Assembly: GCA_002083635.1 (NCBI GenBank)
Contig: MSXP01000004.1
Coordinates: forward strand, 62,001 to 126,000
Direction of reading: 5' to 3'
Origin: Proteobacteria bacterium ST_bin12
GTDB taxonomy: Bacteria; Pseudomonadota; Gammaproteobacteria; Burkholderiales; Methylophilaceae
Length of the DNA: 64,000 nucleotides
Positions 1 to 7,702 of the stretch are shown here, in pieces (within the stretch, counting starts at the first letter, position 1; the number at the start of each line of letters is the position of its first letter). Made by a program: the position numbers and the translations under genes. The notes below the pieces were generated by a model, which saw nothing but the letters and a program-made list of their open reading frames with translations, was not told where the DNA came from and made no database searches.

Positions 1-438
1 ACCCTCTTGCACGCATTGAGCAATACGGTTGATGATTTTATCAGTGCCGCGTTTGAGTGTTATGCGCATGGTTTCAGATAAATCCGTCACCTCGGCACTG
101 AGTTTAACAACCAAACATTTATCATGCGTTGTGTCTGCGGTTTGTGTATCCAACCAATTTTGAAAAAAAGCCTGCAAGCGTGATTTAACAGAGCCATTTT
201 CTGGACTTAGCCTGGCATCAATATGCGCTAAATAGCCATCTAAATAATCTTCAAGCAAGGCATCGCCAAACTGCTCTTTTGATTTGAAATAGTGATAAAA
301 CGAGCCTTTTGGCACATTGGCCTGCGTTAAAATTTCATTAAGGCCTACGGCTGCAAAACCTTTGCCCAACATGATTTTCTTTGCAGTATCAAGAATTTGC
401 TGGCGTGTATCGGTAAATTTTTGTATTGCTTGTGTCAT
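1..438 (-). CDS. NemR-like TetR-family repressor (C-terminus cut by window edge)
   Basis: The 146 residues present begin at the ATG at 438 and run off the left edge. Residues 10-60 form a TetR helix-turn-helix with the motif PKGSFYHYFKSKEQFG. About residue 108 the sequence KCLVVKLSAEVTDLSE closely resembles E. coli NemR (KLSAEV core with a preceding Cys), the repressor that senses electrophiles and hypochlorite. By family, it would repress its own gene and detoxification enzymes such as an ene-reductase, which would lie beyond the window. It is on the same strand as amiC but has its own promoter region at 439-504, with two inverted repeats. The TetR call is firm; the NemR-type assignment rests on remembered similarity. 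Confidence 0.85.
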   Translation of the reverse strand, partial: MTQAIQKFTDTRQQILDTAKKIMLGKGFAAVGLNEILTQANVPKGSFYHYFKSKEQFGDALLEDYLDGYLAHIDARLSPENGSVKSRLQAFFQNWLDTQTADTTHDKCLVVKLSAEVTDLSETMRITLKRGTDKIINRIAQCVQEG

Positions 439-486
439 AACATATTATGACACTGCTTTAAGATAGCGTCTAGACCAATCGTCTAG
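433..486. promoter_or_regulatory. Two palindromic operators in the tetR promoter
   Basis: Two perfect inverted repeats lie in the gap between amiC and the repressor gene. The first, TGTCATAA-CATA-TTATGACA (433-452), covers the start codon. The second, CTAGAC-CAATC-GTCTAG (470-486), contains TAGAC-N5-GTCTA, which resembles operators of NemR-type repressors. Both probably bind the repressor encoded at 1-438 (autoregulation), but this is inferred from position and symmetry. Confidence 0.6.
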
Positions 487-504
487 TGAAATTATTAGCC
501 AAAT

Positions 505-1860
505 TTAGTTTCTTGCAAACGCAGGCTGGGTAGAAAAGTATTTTTTTATGCCTGTTAAAATAGAGTTAACTAATTTATCTTGATATGCATCATCATTTAA
601 GCGACGCTCTTCTTCTGGGTTGCTGATAAAAGCTGTTTCAACCAATATTGATGGAATATCGGGCGATTTCAACACCGCAAAACCTGCTTGCTCCACATGA
701 TTTTTATGTAATTTATTAATATCGGCAATTTGATTTAAAACCGCTTTACCCAATTTAAGGCTGTCGTTAATCATGGCAGTTTGCGATAAATCTAATAATG
801 TTTTTGCCAAAACTGGGTCTCTTCCACCCAAACTAACACCACCAATTAAGTCTGATTCATTTTCTTTTTTTGCGAGATAACGCGCACTGGCGCTGGTTGC
901 GCCTTTTTCAGACAACGCAAATACTGATGAGCCACGCGCGGCAGGATTCGTGAATGCATCGGCATGAATCGACACAAATAAATCGGCTTTTAATTTACGT
1001 GCTTTTACAACCCGCATGCCAAGTGGAACAAAATAATCGCCATCGCGCGTTAACACGCCGCGCATATTGGGTTCTGCATCAATTTTAGCTTTTAATTTTT
1101 TGGCAATGGCTAATGTAATGACTTTTTCGTGGCTGCCATTCGCACCACGTGCACCTGGGTCCTCGCCACCATGTCCCGCATCAATCGCAATGGTAATCAG
1201 CCGCTCATTGTCTTTATTTGTAGGCACATCTGCATCTAATTCAGGCAAAGCAGGCTCAGCAACGGGAGGAATCGCTGGCAAATCCTGATTAGACTCTTCA
1301 ATCGCAGACGGTGGTAGTGGCTCAACAATAGGTTTGGGCTGGGTACTAGCCGTGCTGTCACTAGCAGCATCACTGGCTTCTGTGCTTTTTTTGCCCAACA
1401 TTGCCATCAACTCATCTTGCAAGGGATAAATATCCAGTACTAAGCGATATTTGTATTCGCCTGCTGGCGCTAAGGCAAAAATATTCGGCCTAACCTCACC
1501 TTTTAAATCAATCGCCACACGCACAACATTCGTTTTAAATTGTGCAATACGCACTTGTTTAATGTAAGGGTCGCCCGATAAAATCTTATCGGATAATGTT
1601 CTTAGCGTATTGTTCAATTCGACATTTTCAATATCTAGCACTAAGCGGTCTGGATTTTTAAGAACAATGAGTTGATGCTTAATCGGCGCGTCTGATTCAA
1701 GCGCGATGCGCGTATAATCTTGCGCAGGCCATACGCGTGCAGCGCTAATACTGTTGGCCGCATGGGCATTTAAAGTCAGTAATACGCAAATACTTAATGC
1801 AAAAAATAGCCTGAATATTTGGACGATTATTACGCTTGGAAGTTTGTTTGTTTTTATCAT
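505..1860 (-). CDS. amiC: N-acetylmuramoyl-L-alanine amidase AmiC
   Basis: Periplasmic Zn amidase that cuts the stem peptide from MurNAc in septal peptidoglycan, allowing daughter cells to separate. Residues 1-34 form a signal peptide ending in NAHA. An AMIN domain (about 40-145) targets the septum. A Pro/Ser-rich linker follows (about 155-215). The Amidase_3 domain (about 222-445) shows the Zn-binding IAIDAGHGGEDPGA, the SIHADA motif and the catalytic ILVETAFISN near the end. Length (451 aa) is typical. It lies 3 nt downstream of tsaE, a pairing common in proteobacteria, so the two are probably co-transcribed. Confidence 0.95.
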   Translation of the reverse strand: MIKTNKLPSVIIVQIFRLFFALSICVLLTLNAHAANSISAARVWPAQDYTRIALESDAPIKHQLIVLKNPDRLVLDIENVELNNTLRTLSDKILSGDPYIKQVRIAQFKTNVVRVAIDLKGEVRPNIFALAPAGEYKYRLVLDIYPLQDELMAMLGKKSTEASDAASDSTASTQPKPIVEPLPPSAIEESNQDLPAIPPVAEPALPELDADVPTNKDNERLITIAIDAGHGGEDPGARGANGSHEKVITLAIAKKLKAKIDAEPNMRGVLTRDGDYFVPLGMRVVKARKLKADLFVSIHADAFTNPAARGSSVFALSEKGATSASARYLAKKENESDLIGGVSLGGRDPVLAKTLLDLSQTAMINDSLKLGKAVLNQIADINKLHKNHVEQAGFAVLKSPDIPSILVETAFISNPEEERRLNDDAYQDKLVNSILTGIKKYFSTQPAFARN

Positions 1861-1863
1861 CGG

Positions 1864-2397
1864 TTACATATTCTGCTTAGCCAAACACTGCTCACCTCGG
1901 GGTGTGTTAGCTGAGAATTGAATTTTTCTTTGCAAGGCATCATGTATTAAATGTACATGAATATCTGGTTCTGGCAACAAATAACCTGCTTTTTCTGGCC
2001 ACTCAATCAGGCAAATGCTGCTGGCATTAAAATACTCTCTAAAACCTGCCGCCTCCCATTCTTCTTCATCAATAAACCGATATAAATCAAAATGATAAAC
2101 GATTAAATTGTTGAATGAATATGGTTCTACAAGCGTGTAAGTTGGGCTTTTTACCTTGCCTTTAAAACCCAAGCCTTGCAAAAAACCACGTGTAAATGTT
2201 GTTTTACCCGCGCCCAAATCGCCACGTAAAAAAATCACCAAATTGGCAACTACACTTTGAGAGAGTTTTACGCCTGCTGCTAAAGTTGCAGTTTCGTCTG
2301 TCAATAAAATAGGTTGGGATAAATTGCTATTCACAGCTAAATTGTTACCTAAAGCAGCATTATTTTGAGCAAGTATAATATCATTCACCATATGCAA
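1864..2397 (-). CDS. tsaE: tRNA threonylcarbamoyladenosine biosynthesis ATPase TsaE
   Basis: ATPase that works with TsaB and TsaD to make t6A37 in ANN-decoding tRNAs. The P-loop FLRGDLGAGKTTFTRG is near residue 58, followed by SPTYTLVEPY, the HFDLYRF motif and LIEWPEKAG, all family hallmarks. As given (ATG at 2397) the protein is 177 aa, about 20 longer than usual, with a low-complexity Asn/Ala-rich head. A GTG at 2334 would give about 156 aa, the family's normal length, and would leave room for the divergent queG promoter. I consider that start at least as likely. Probably heads an operon with amiC. Confidence 0.93.
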   Translation of the reverse strand: MHMVNDIILAQNNAALGNNLAVNSNLSQPILLTDETATLAAGVKLSQSVVANLVIFLRGDLGAGKTTFTRGFLQGLGFKGKVKSPTYTLVEPYSFNNLIVYHFDLYRFIDEEEWEAAGFREYFNASSICLIEWPEKAGYLLPEPDIHVHLIHDALQRKIQFSANTPRGEQCLAKQNM

Positions 2398-3474
2398 TTA
2401 AACGTAAGCAACGACTGGGCAAAGCTTTCCGCTGACATTAAAAGCTGGGGATTGGCGCTGGGCTTTAATCAAATTGGCATCACCGATACCAATTTGCAAA
2501 CTGCCGAGAGCGAACACCAAGCGTGGGTTGCGAAAGGTTTTCATGGTGAGATGGATTATATGGTAAAACATGGGGTGAAGCGAACCCGCCCTGCCGAATT
2601 AGTGCCTAATACTATTCGCGTTATCTCCGCTAGGCTAGATTATTTACCGCCGAATGCTGCGAACAGCGAAACCATTATGGATGATAGCCAAAAAGCGTTT
2701 ATATCGCGTTACGCGCTAGGGCGTGATTATCACAAGGTAATGCGCAACAAGCTACAAAAGCTCAGTGAAAAAATCCAGTATGAATTAACGCAGTTAAATA
2801 TCAAAGATTTTAGCTACCGCGTATTTACCGACAGCGCGCCTGTGCTAGAAGTAGTATTAGCTGAAAAAGCTGGATTAGGTTGGCGTGGTAAGCATACGTT
2901 ATTGCTAAATAAAAATCGAGGCTCTTGGTTTTTTTTGGGTGAAATCTACACTAACCTGCCCTTAATGACGGATGAACCAGCCGCCAACCATTGTGGCACA
3001 TGCACTAGCTGTATTGATGTATGCCCTACTCAGGCCATTACCGCACCTTATGAAGTAGATGCACGGCGGTGTATTTCTTATCTAACAATTGAGCTCAAAT
3101 CCAGCATCCCTGTTGAATTCAGGCCATTAGTCGGCAATCGCGTATATGGCTGTGACGATTGCCAACTCACCTGCCCTTGGAATAAATTTGCAGAAATTAC
3201 ACAAGAGCCTGATTTTTCGGTTAAGCATGGTTTGGATGATATTAGTTTAGTAGAATGCTTTGAGTGGACTGAAGAAGTGTTCAAACAAAAAATGGCTGGC
3301 AGCGCCATTTACAGAATTGGCTATGCGCAATGGTTGCGCAATATTGCAGTGGGTTTGGGCAATGCCACCAGCACTCCAGCCATTATCCAAGCATTAAAAT
3401 CGCGCGAAAATGATGATAACGCTATCGTCCGCGAGCATGTAGCTTGGGCTTTACTACAGCACAAACTTAAATAA
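2392..3474 (+). CDS. queG: Epoxyqueuosine reductase QueG
   Basis: Cobalamin- and 4Fe-4S-dependent enzyme that reduces epoxyqueuosine to queuosine in tRNA. Two ferredoxin-type motifs are visible, CGTCTSCIDVCPTQAI (about residues 202-217) and CDDCQLTCPWNK (about 258-269). An N-terminal DUF1730 region and a C-terminal HEAT-like stretch complete the family layout. I chose ATG 2392 over the in-frame upstream ATG at 2365: it gives the usual about 360 aa and sits just past a TATAAT at 2374-2379. Divergent from tsaE. The queD homologue at 36112 belongs to the same queuosine pathway. Confidence 0.94.
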   Translation: MQLNVSNDWAKLSADIKSWGLALGFNQIGITDTNLQTAESEHQAWVAKGFHGEMDYMVKHGVKRTRPAELVPNTIRVISARLDYLPPNAANSETIMDDSQKAFISRYALGRDYHKVMRNKLQKLSEKIQYELTQLNIKDFSYRVFTDSAPVLEVVLAEKAGLGWRGKHTLLLNKNRGSWFFLGEIYTNLPLMTDEPAANHCGTCTSCIDVCPTQAITAPYEVDARRCISYLTIELKSSIPVEFRPLVGNRVYGCDDCQLTCPWNKFAEITQEPDFSVKHGLDDISLVECFEWTEEVFKQKMAGSAIYRIGYAQWLRNIAVGLGNATSTPAIIQALKSRENDDNAIVREHVAWALLQHKLK

Positions 3475-3492
3475 ATTTTGCATAATATTTAT

Positions 3493-3840
3493 ATGAAAAA
3501 ATCATTACAAATCAGAATCAAACAGAGCAGCACAATTGTTATGGGTCCAGGTAAAGCGGATTTACTGGATGCGATTGATACCTATGGTTCTATCTCTGCT
3601 GCTGCCAAGCATATGCAAATGTCTTACAAAAGAGCGTGGGATTTAGTGGATATTATTAATAAAAGCTTTAACGAGCCACTAGTGGTTAGCGCTTCAGGTG
3701 GTCAACATGGTGGCGGTGCAAAGCTAACAGATTTCGGTCGATTTATATTGTTAAGTTACAGAAATTTGGTTGCTAAAACTTATCTTAATACAGAGCTTGA
3801 GCTTAATAATATTCTTTCAAATTTAAAAATACCCGAATAA
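3493..3840 (+). CDS. modE: ModE N-terminal-domain transcriptional regulator (molybdate)
   Basis: Winged-helix DNA-binding protein of the ModE/LysR-like type. Residues 5-110 match the ModE N-terminal domain: GPGKADLLDAIDTYGSISAA, then MSYKRAWDLVDIIN, the recognition helix region, and GGGAKLTDFGR in the wing. Full-length ModE (about 260 aa) has two C-terminal TOBE/Mop domains that bind molybdate; this protein stops after the DNA-binding and dimerisation part (115 aa). Start chosen at MKKSLQI; a further ATG at 3478 lies 3 nt after queG. It sits directly before a ModE box and the porin-modABC genes it presumably controls. Confidence 0.88.
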   Translation: MKKSLQIRIKQSSTIVMGPGKADLLDAIDTYGSISAAAKHMQMSYKRAWDLVDIINKSFNEPLVVSASGGQHGGGAKLTDFGRFILLSYRNLVAKTYLNTELELNNILSNLKIPE

Positions 3841-3863
3841 TTTTAAATACTTTAATGCTAAAT

Positions 3864-3909
3864 ATCATAAATATCGCTATATTCATTTGAATATAGCGAT
3901 ATTTATGAT
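3864..3909. promoter_or_regulatory. 46-bp palindrome containing a ModE box
   Basis: Arms of 22 bp (3864-3885 and 3888-3909) are perfect inverted repeats separated by TT. Inside lies ATCGCTATAT-N8-ATATAGCGAT (3873-3900), an excellent match to the known ModE operator, ATCGnTATATA-N6-TATATAnCGAT. It lies between modE and the porin gene, 38 nt before the porin ATG, so bound ModE should block the porin-modABC promoter. As RNA the palindrome could also fold into a long hairpin that ends modE transcription, although there is no clear T-run. Confidence 0.88.
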
Positions 3910-3946
3910 TAAATGCAGCAATCTAGTTTTTAAAATGACTAATTAA

Positions 3947-5518
3947 ATGAAAATAACATTAATCGCAAAAAAGAGTCGTGTTACTTCTGCTAAACAAGCA
4001 CTATCGATACTTATCATGTTAACTATATTGTTTAGCAGTGCTTATCAATTAGCGCATGCCGATGAGGTTGCTAAAACTTCTTATTACGTAGAGCGTAAAA
4101 GTTATGGCACAACTTTGCAAAGCGACCCACCAAGATACGTTAAGCAATTAAATAAGACTTGGTTGAACAATTACGAAGCCTTAAAAGATATTGACTGGTT
4201 GGATATTGGGTTGGATTATCGCCTGCGCTATGAGTTTAGGCATAACGATTTTAGACGCTCACAAGATGCAATTGATGAACCTATATTATTGAGAACGCGC
4301 GGTTATATTGCCATAAAAGACATTTTAGACCCGTTGCGTTTTACCTTAGAAGTAGAAGACGCGAGGCGCAACCATAGCCAATATACGCGTGAATTTGATA
4401 CGCGAGATATCAATTATGCAGAGCCGATTCAAGCCTATTTAGAATTGTTTTTTAAAGAAACACCGCTTGGGCAAGATGATTTAGGTAACGAACGTCCAAT
4501 CAGCATTAGAGCGGGTCGGCATGCTTTTGAAAAAATTGATAAGCGGCTAGTTGCGCGTAATGAATACCGCAATACAACCAACAATTTTCAAGGTGTGCGC
4601 ACGATATTGGGTCAGCAAAAAAATGATTGGAAATTAGAGGCATTTGCCTTAAACCCCTTGCAACGGTTTACTAATGAGCTGGATCAGCGTAACGATTCGC
4701 AACGATTTTATGGCGCAATCGGCGATTGGCGTAAATGGTCAGAAGTTGTCACTTTACAGCCATATTATTACTTGCTGAAGCAAGATGGTGATAAAGTAAA
4801 ATTTGATTTAAATGGCCGTGAAGATACCAATAATAGCCGTAGAATTGACCGCACTATTCACACCGCAGGCTTACGTGCCTATGGCGTTTTGGGCAAAACA
4901 GGCTGGGATTATGACGCCAACTATGTGCAACAATGGGGCGATCAAGACACTAGCCTCACCAATAACACCCGCGTTGAGCATGATGCTTACGGCTATAACG
5001 CAGAAATTGGCTACACGTTTAATTATGCTTGGAAACCAAGATTAAGTGCATTTTATGGTTTAGCCACTGGCGATAAAAACCCAAATGACAATAAAAACCA
5101 ACGTTTTGAACGTTTATTTGGCTTTGCTCGCCCTTGGTCTAATACCGATTATTTTGAAATGGCGAATATTCGCACACCAAAAATACGCCTTGAATTTGAA
5201 CCAAAAGTAACGCTGGTTAAAAATCTTAAAGTTGATATTGGTTACAGCAATTACAGCTTGGAAAGCGATACCGATAGCTGGGGACCTGCTGCATTAAGAG
5301 ATAGAACTGGCAGAAGTGGTGACAAAATAGGCTCAGATATTGATATCAATACGCGTTTTGCAATTAACTCCTACATAAATGCCAGCGTTGGATACGTCCA
5401 TTTTTGGGCAGGCGATTTTACCAAGCGCGCAGTGGATATTACCAGCAATCCAAACGACCCTACGCGCCGCGATGATTCTGATTATGTATATGTAGAATTT
5501 CTAGTCAGTGCATTTTAG
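3947..5518 (+). CDS. Alginate-export-type outer membrane porin of the mod operon
   Basis: Predicted outer-membrane beta-barrel of 523 aa. An N-terminal signal (about 1-38, ending AYQLAHA) is followed by a mature part rich in Tyr, Trp, Arg and Asp with alternating polar and aromatic strands, ending in a C-terminal aromatic (VYVEFLVSAF), as porins do. DWLDIGLDYRLRYEFRHNDF and the later LEVEDAR and AGRHAF stretches resemble the Alginate_export (AlgE-like) family. It lies between the ModE box and modA, 23 nt upstream of modA, so it is probably co-regulated with molybdate uptake. A role as the outer-membrane channel for molybdate is inferred from position only; the true substrate is unknown. Confidence 0.78.
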   Translation: MKITLIAKKSRVTSAKQALSILIMLTILFSSAYQLAHADEVAKTSYYVERKSYGTTLQSDPPRYVKQLNKTWLNNYEALKDIDWLDIGLDYRLRYEFRHNDFRRSQDAIDEPILLRTRGYIAIKDILDPLRFTLEVEDARRNHSQYTREFDTRDINYAEPIQAYLELFFKETPLGQDDLGNERPISIRAGRHAFEKIDKRLVARNEYRNTTNNFQGVRTILGQQKNDWKLEAFALNPLQRFTNELDQRNDSQRFYGAIGDWRKWSEVVTLQPYYYLLKQDGDKVKFDLNGREDTNNSRRIDRTIHTAGLRAYGVLGKTGWDYDANYVQQWGDQDTSLTNNTRVEHDAYGYNAEIGYTFNYAWKPRLSAFYGLATGDKNPNDNKNQRFERLFGFARPWSNTDYFEMANIRTPKIRLEFEPKVTLVKNLKVDIGYSNYSLESDTDSWGPAALRDRTGRSGDKIGSDIDINTRFAINSYINASVGYVHFWAGDFTKRAVDITSNPNDPTRRDDSDYVYVEFLVSAF

Positions 5519-5541
5519 TTAATCTAATATTGGAATTTATT

Positions 5542-6315
5542 ATGAAACTTAACCATCAAACAAACCGAATTTTTCTGCTGATATTATTGTGTTTCGCTGT
5601 GCAATTAAACGCAGCTGAATCTGATAAAAAAGTAGTCGTTTTTGCCGCTGCCAGCTTAACAGACGCCATTACAGAAATTGCTGCCATTTATGAAAAAGAA
5701 AAGAATATTGAAATACAAACTTCTTTTGCCGCTTCATCTATGCTGGCTAAACAAATTGAAAATGGCGCACCAGCCGATATTTTTATATCAGCTGATACCA
5801 AATGGATGCAGTATTTAAAAGAAAAAAATGCACTAAATGATGCAACCATCACTAATTTGCTAGGTAACAGTTTGGTATTAATTGCCCCCAAAGGCAAAGG
5901 CTTTAAAATCAATGTAGATAAATCGTTTAATATTGCCAATGCTTTTGAAGGCAAATTATGTACTGGCGAGACAGAATCTGTACCCGTAGGCATTTACGCA
6001 AAACAAGCATTAAAATCGCTAAACTGGTGGGATGCAATTAAATCCAGAATCGTTGGCACGCAAGATGTACGTGCAGCCTTAGTGAATGTGGAACGCGGCG
6101 AATGTGCGGCAGGCATTGTTTATGAGACAGATGCTAAAGTTTCAGATAAAGTGCAAAGCTTGATGGTATTTGATAAAAACAGTCATGAGCCTATTCTTTA
6201 CCCAGTTAGTTTAACAAAACAAAGCAATTCAAATGCCATGCAATTTTATGGTTATTTAAAATCTGACCAAGCGAAGAAGATATTTGAGCAGTATGGCTTT
6301 CAATTTTTAAAATAA
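5542..6315 (+). CDS. modA: Molybdate ABC transporter, periplasmic binding protein ModA
   Basis: Periplasmic protein that captures molybdate (or tungstate) and hands it to ModBC. A signal peptide (1-24, ending QLNAAES) precedes VVVFAAASLTDAITEIA, the ModA start motif whose Ser contacts the oxyanion. SFAASSMLAKQIENGAPADIFISAD follows (segments at about residues 55-80), and CAAGIVYETDAK near 195 completes the ligand site. Start chosen at ATG 5542 (MKLNHQ), four codons after a possible TTG. modB follows after 7 nt. Confidence 0.95.
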   Translation: MKLNHQTNRIFLLILLCFAVQLNAAESDKKVVVFAAASLTDAITEIAAIYEKEKNIEIQTSFAASSMLAKQIENGAPADIFISADTKWMQYLKEKNALNDATITNLLGNSLVLIAPKGKGFKINVDKSFNIANAFEGKLCTGETESVPVGIYAKQALKSLNWWDAIKSRIVGTQDVRAALVNVERGECAAGIVYETDAKVSDKVQSLMVFDKNSHEPILYPVSLTKQSNSNAMQFYGYLKSDQAKKIFEQYGFQFLK

Positions 6316-6322
6316 CAAACTC

Positions 6323-7036
6323 ATGCAAGCATTATTCAACTTTACACCAGAAGAATTAGCCATTGTCTGGCTTTCACTCAAAGTGGCGCTTTTGTGCATG
6401 CTTATTATTCTGATTCCCGGTATTGCCGTATCTTGGCTATTGGCCAGAAAATCATTCTGGGGAAAGTCGCTATTAGATAGTCTTATTCATTTACCCTTAG
6501 TGTTGCCGCCCGTTGTGCCTGGCTTCCTTCTACTTTTGCTACTGGGCAATCAAGGCTTAATTGGCAAATATTTGCATACTTATTTTGGCTTTAGCCTTGC
6601 TTTTACTTGGATGGGCGCCGTGGTTGCATCTGCTGTGATGGCGTTTCCATTAATGGTACGCTCTACCCGATTAGCTATCTCGCAAGTTGACCGTCACTTA
6701 GAAATCGCCGCGCAATCATTAGGTGCGCATCCGCTTAAAGTGTTTTTTACCATTACGCTGCCGCTGGCCATGCCGGGCGTTATTACGGGGTTGATACTAG
6801 CGTTTAGCCGCAGCTTGGGTGAGTTTGGCGCAACGATTACTTTTGTGGGTAATATTGAAAACGAAACCCGCACATTACCACTAGCTATATATAGCTACAC
6901 GCAAATTCCCAATGGCGATTGGCCTGCCATGCGTTTGGTTATTTTAAGCATGATATTAGCGCTGGGCGCATTAATGTTAAGTGATAGGCTAGAGCGCAAA
7001 GCTCACCAAAAAATTGGGCGTGAGCCACATGATTAA
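6323..7036 (+). CDS. modB: Molybdate ABC transporter permease ModB
   Basis: Inner-membrane permease for molybdate, 237 aa, with about five hydrophobic segments. PLVLPPVVPGFLLLLLLG and the EAA loop (EIAAQSLGAHPLKVFFTITLP, about residues 132-152), which docks the ATPase, are typical of ModB. LAFSRSLGEFGATITFVGN is the other family signature. It ends inside modC with an 8-nt overlap, indicating translational coupling. Confidence 0.95.
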   Translation: MQALFNFTPEELAIVWLSLKVALLCMLIILIPGIAVSWLLARKSFWGKSLLDSLIHLPLVLPPVVPGFLLLLLLGNQGLIGKYLHTYFGFSLAFTWMGAVVASAVMAFPLMVRSTRLAISQVDRHLEIAAQSLGAHPLKVFFTITLPLAMPGVITGLILAFSRSLGEFGATITFVGNIENETRTLPLAIYSYTQIPNGDWPAMRLVILSMILALGALMLSDRLERKAHQKIGREPHD

Positions 7037-7673
7037 CATTCAAGCCAAACTGCAACGAAAACACTTTAATTTGGATGTGTCATTGCAAATTGATACCCGC
7101 GTAACGGCTGTGTTTGGCCCTTCTGGCTCTGGAAAAAGCACCTTGCTGAGTATGATTGCAGGCATAACCCAGCCAGATAGCGGCACGATTACCATTGACG
7201 GTGAATGCGTATTTGATAGCCAATTGGGCATTAATAAAGCCATTCATCAGCGCAGAGTAGGCCTGGTTTTTCAAGACAGCAGGCTTTTTCCACATATGAC
7301 GGTAGAGCAAAATTTAATTTACGCTTTTAAGCTGAATAGCCACATTAAACAACTTATTCAGCCTACAGATATTATGCAGTTATTGGCTTTAAACTCGCTT
7401 AAAAAGCAACAACCGCATCATCTTTCTGGCGGCGAAAAGCAACGCGTGGCGCTTGGACGAGCATTGTTAAGCTCACCTAAATTATTAATGCTAGATGAGC
7501 CACTGGCTTCATTAGATGACCAATTAAAACAGCAGATTCTGCCTTATTTAAAATTGGTTACTGAAAATATCCAAATTCCAATGCTGTATGTTAGCCATAG
7601 CAAGGATGAAATTGCGCAACTGACCAGCGATATTATTCATCTTCAAAATGGGCGTGTTATTGTTGCAAACTAA
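7029..7673 (+). CDS. modC: Molybdate ABC transporter ATPase ModC, short form
   Basis: Cytoplasmic ATPase that powers ModB. Walker A GPSGSGKST (about residues 30-38), Q-loop VFQDSRLFPHMTV, signature HLSGGEKQRVALGRAL, Walker B LLMLDEPLASLD and the switch His in YVSHSKDE are all present. ATG 7029 was chosen because it overlaps the end of modB; an in-frame TTG lies at 7014. At 214 aa it lacks the C-terminal TOBE/Mop regulatory domain found in full-length ModC (about 350 aa). ModE in this locus lacks the same domain. Confidence 0.92.
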   Translation: MINIQAKLQRKHFNLDVSLQIDTRVTAVFGPSGSGKSTLLSMIAGITQPDSGTITIDGECVFDSQLGINKAIHQRRVGLVFQDSRLFPHMTVEQNLIYAFKLNSHIKQLIQPTDIMQLLALNSLKKQQPHHLSGGEKQRVALGRALLSSPKLLMLDEPLASLDDQLKQQILPYLKLVTENIQIPMLYVSHSKDEIAQLTSDIIHLQNGRVIVAN

Positions 7674-7702
7674 TCTAGCGACCCATTAGCCCATCAATTG
7701 CA

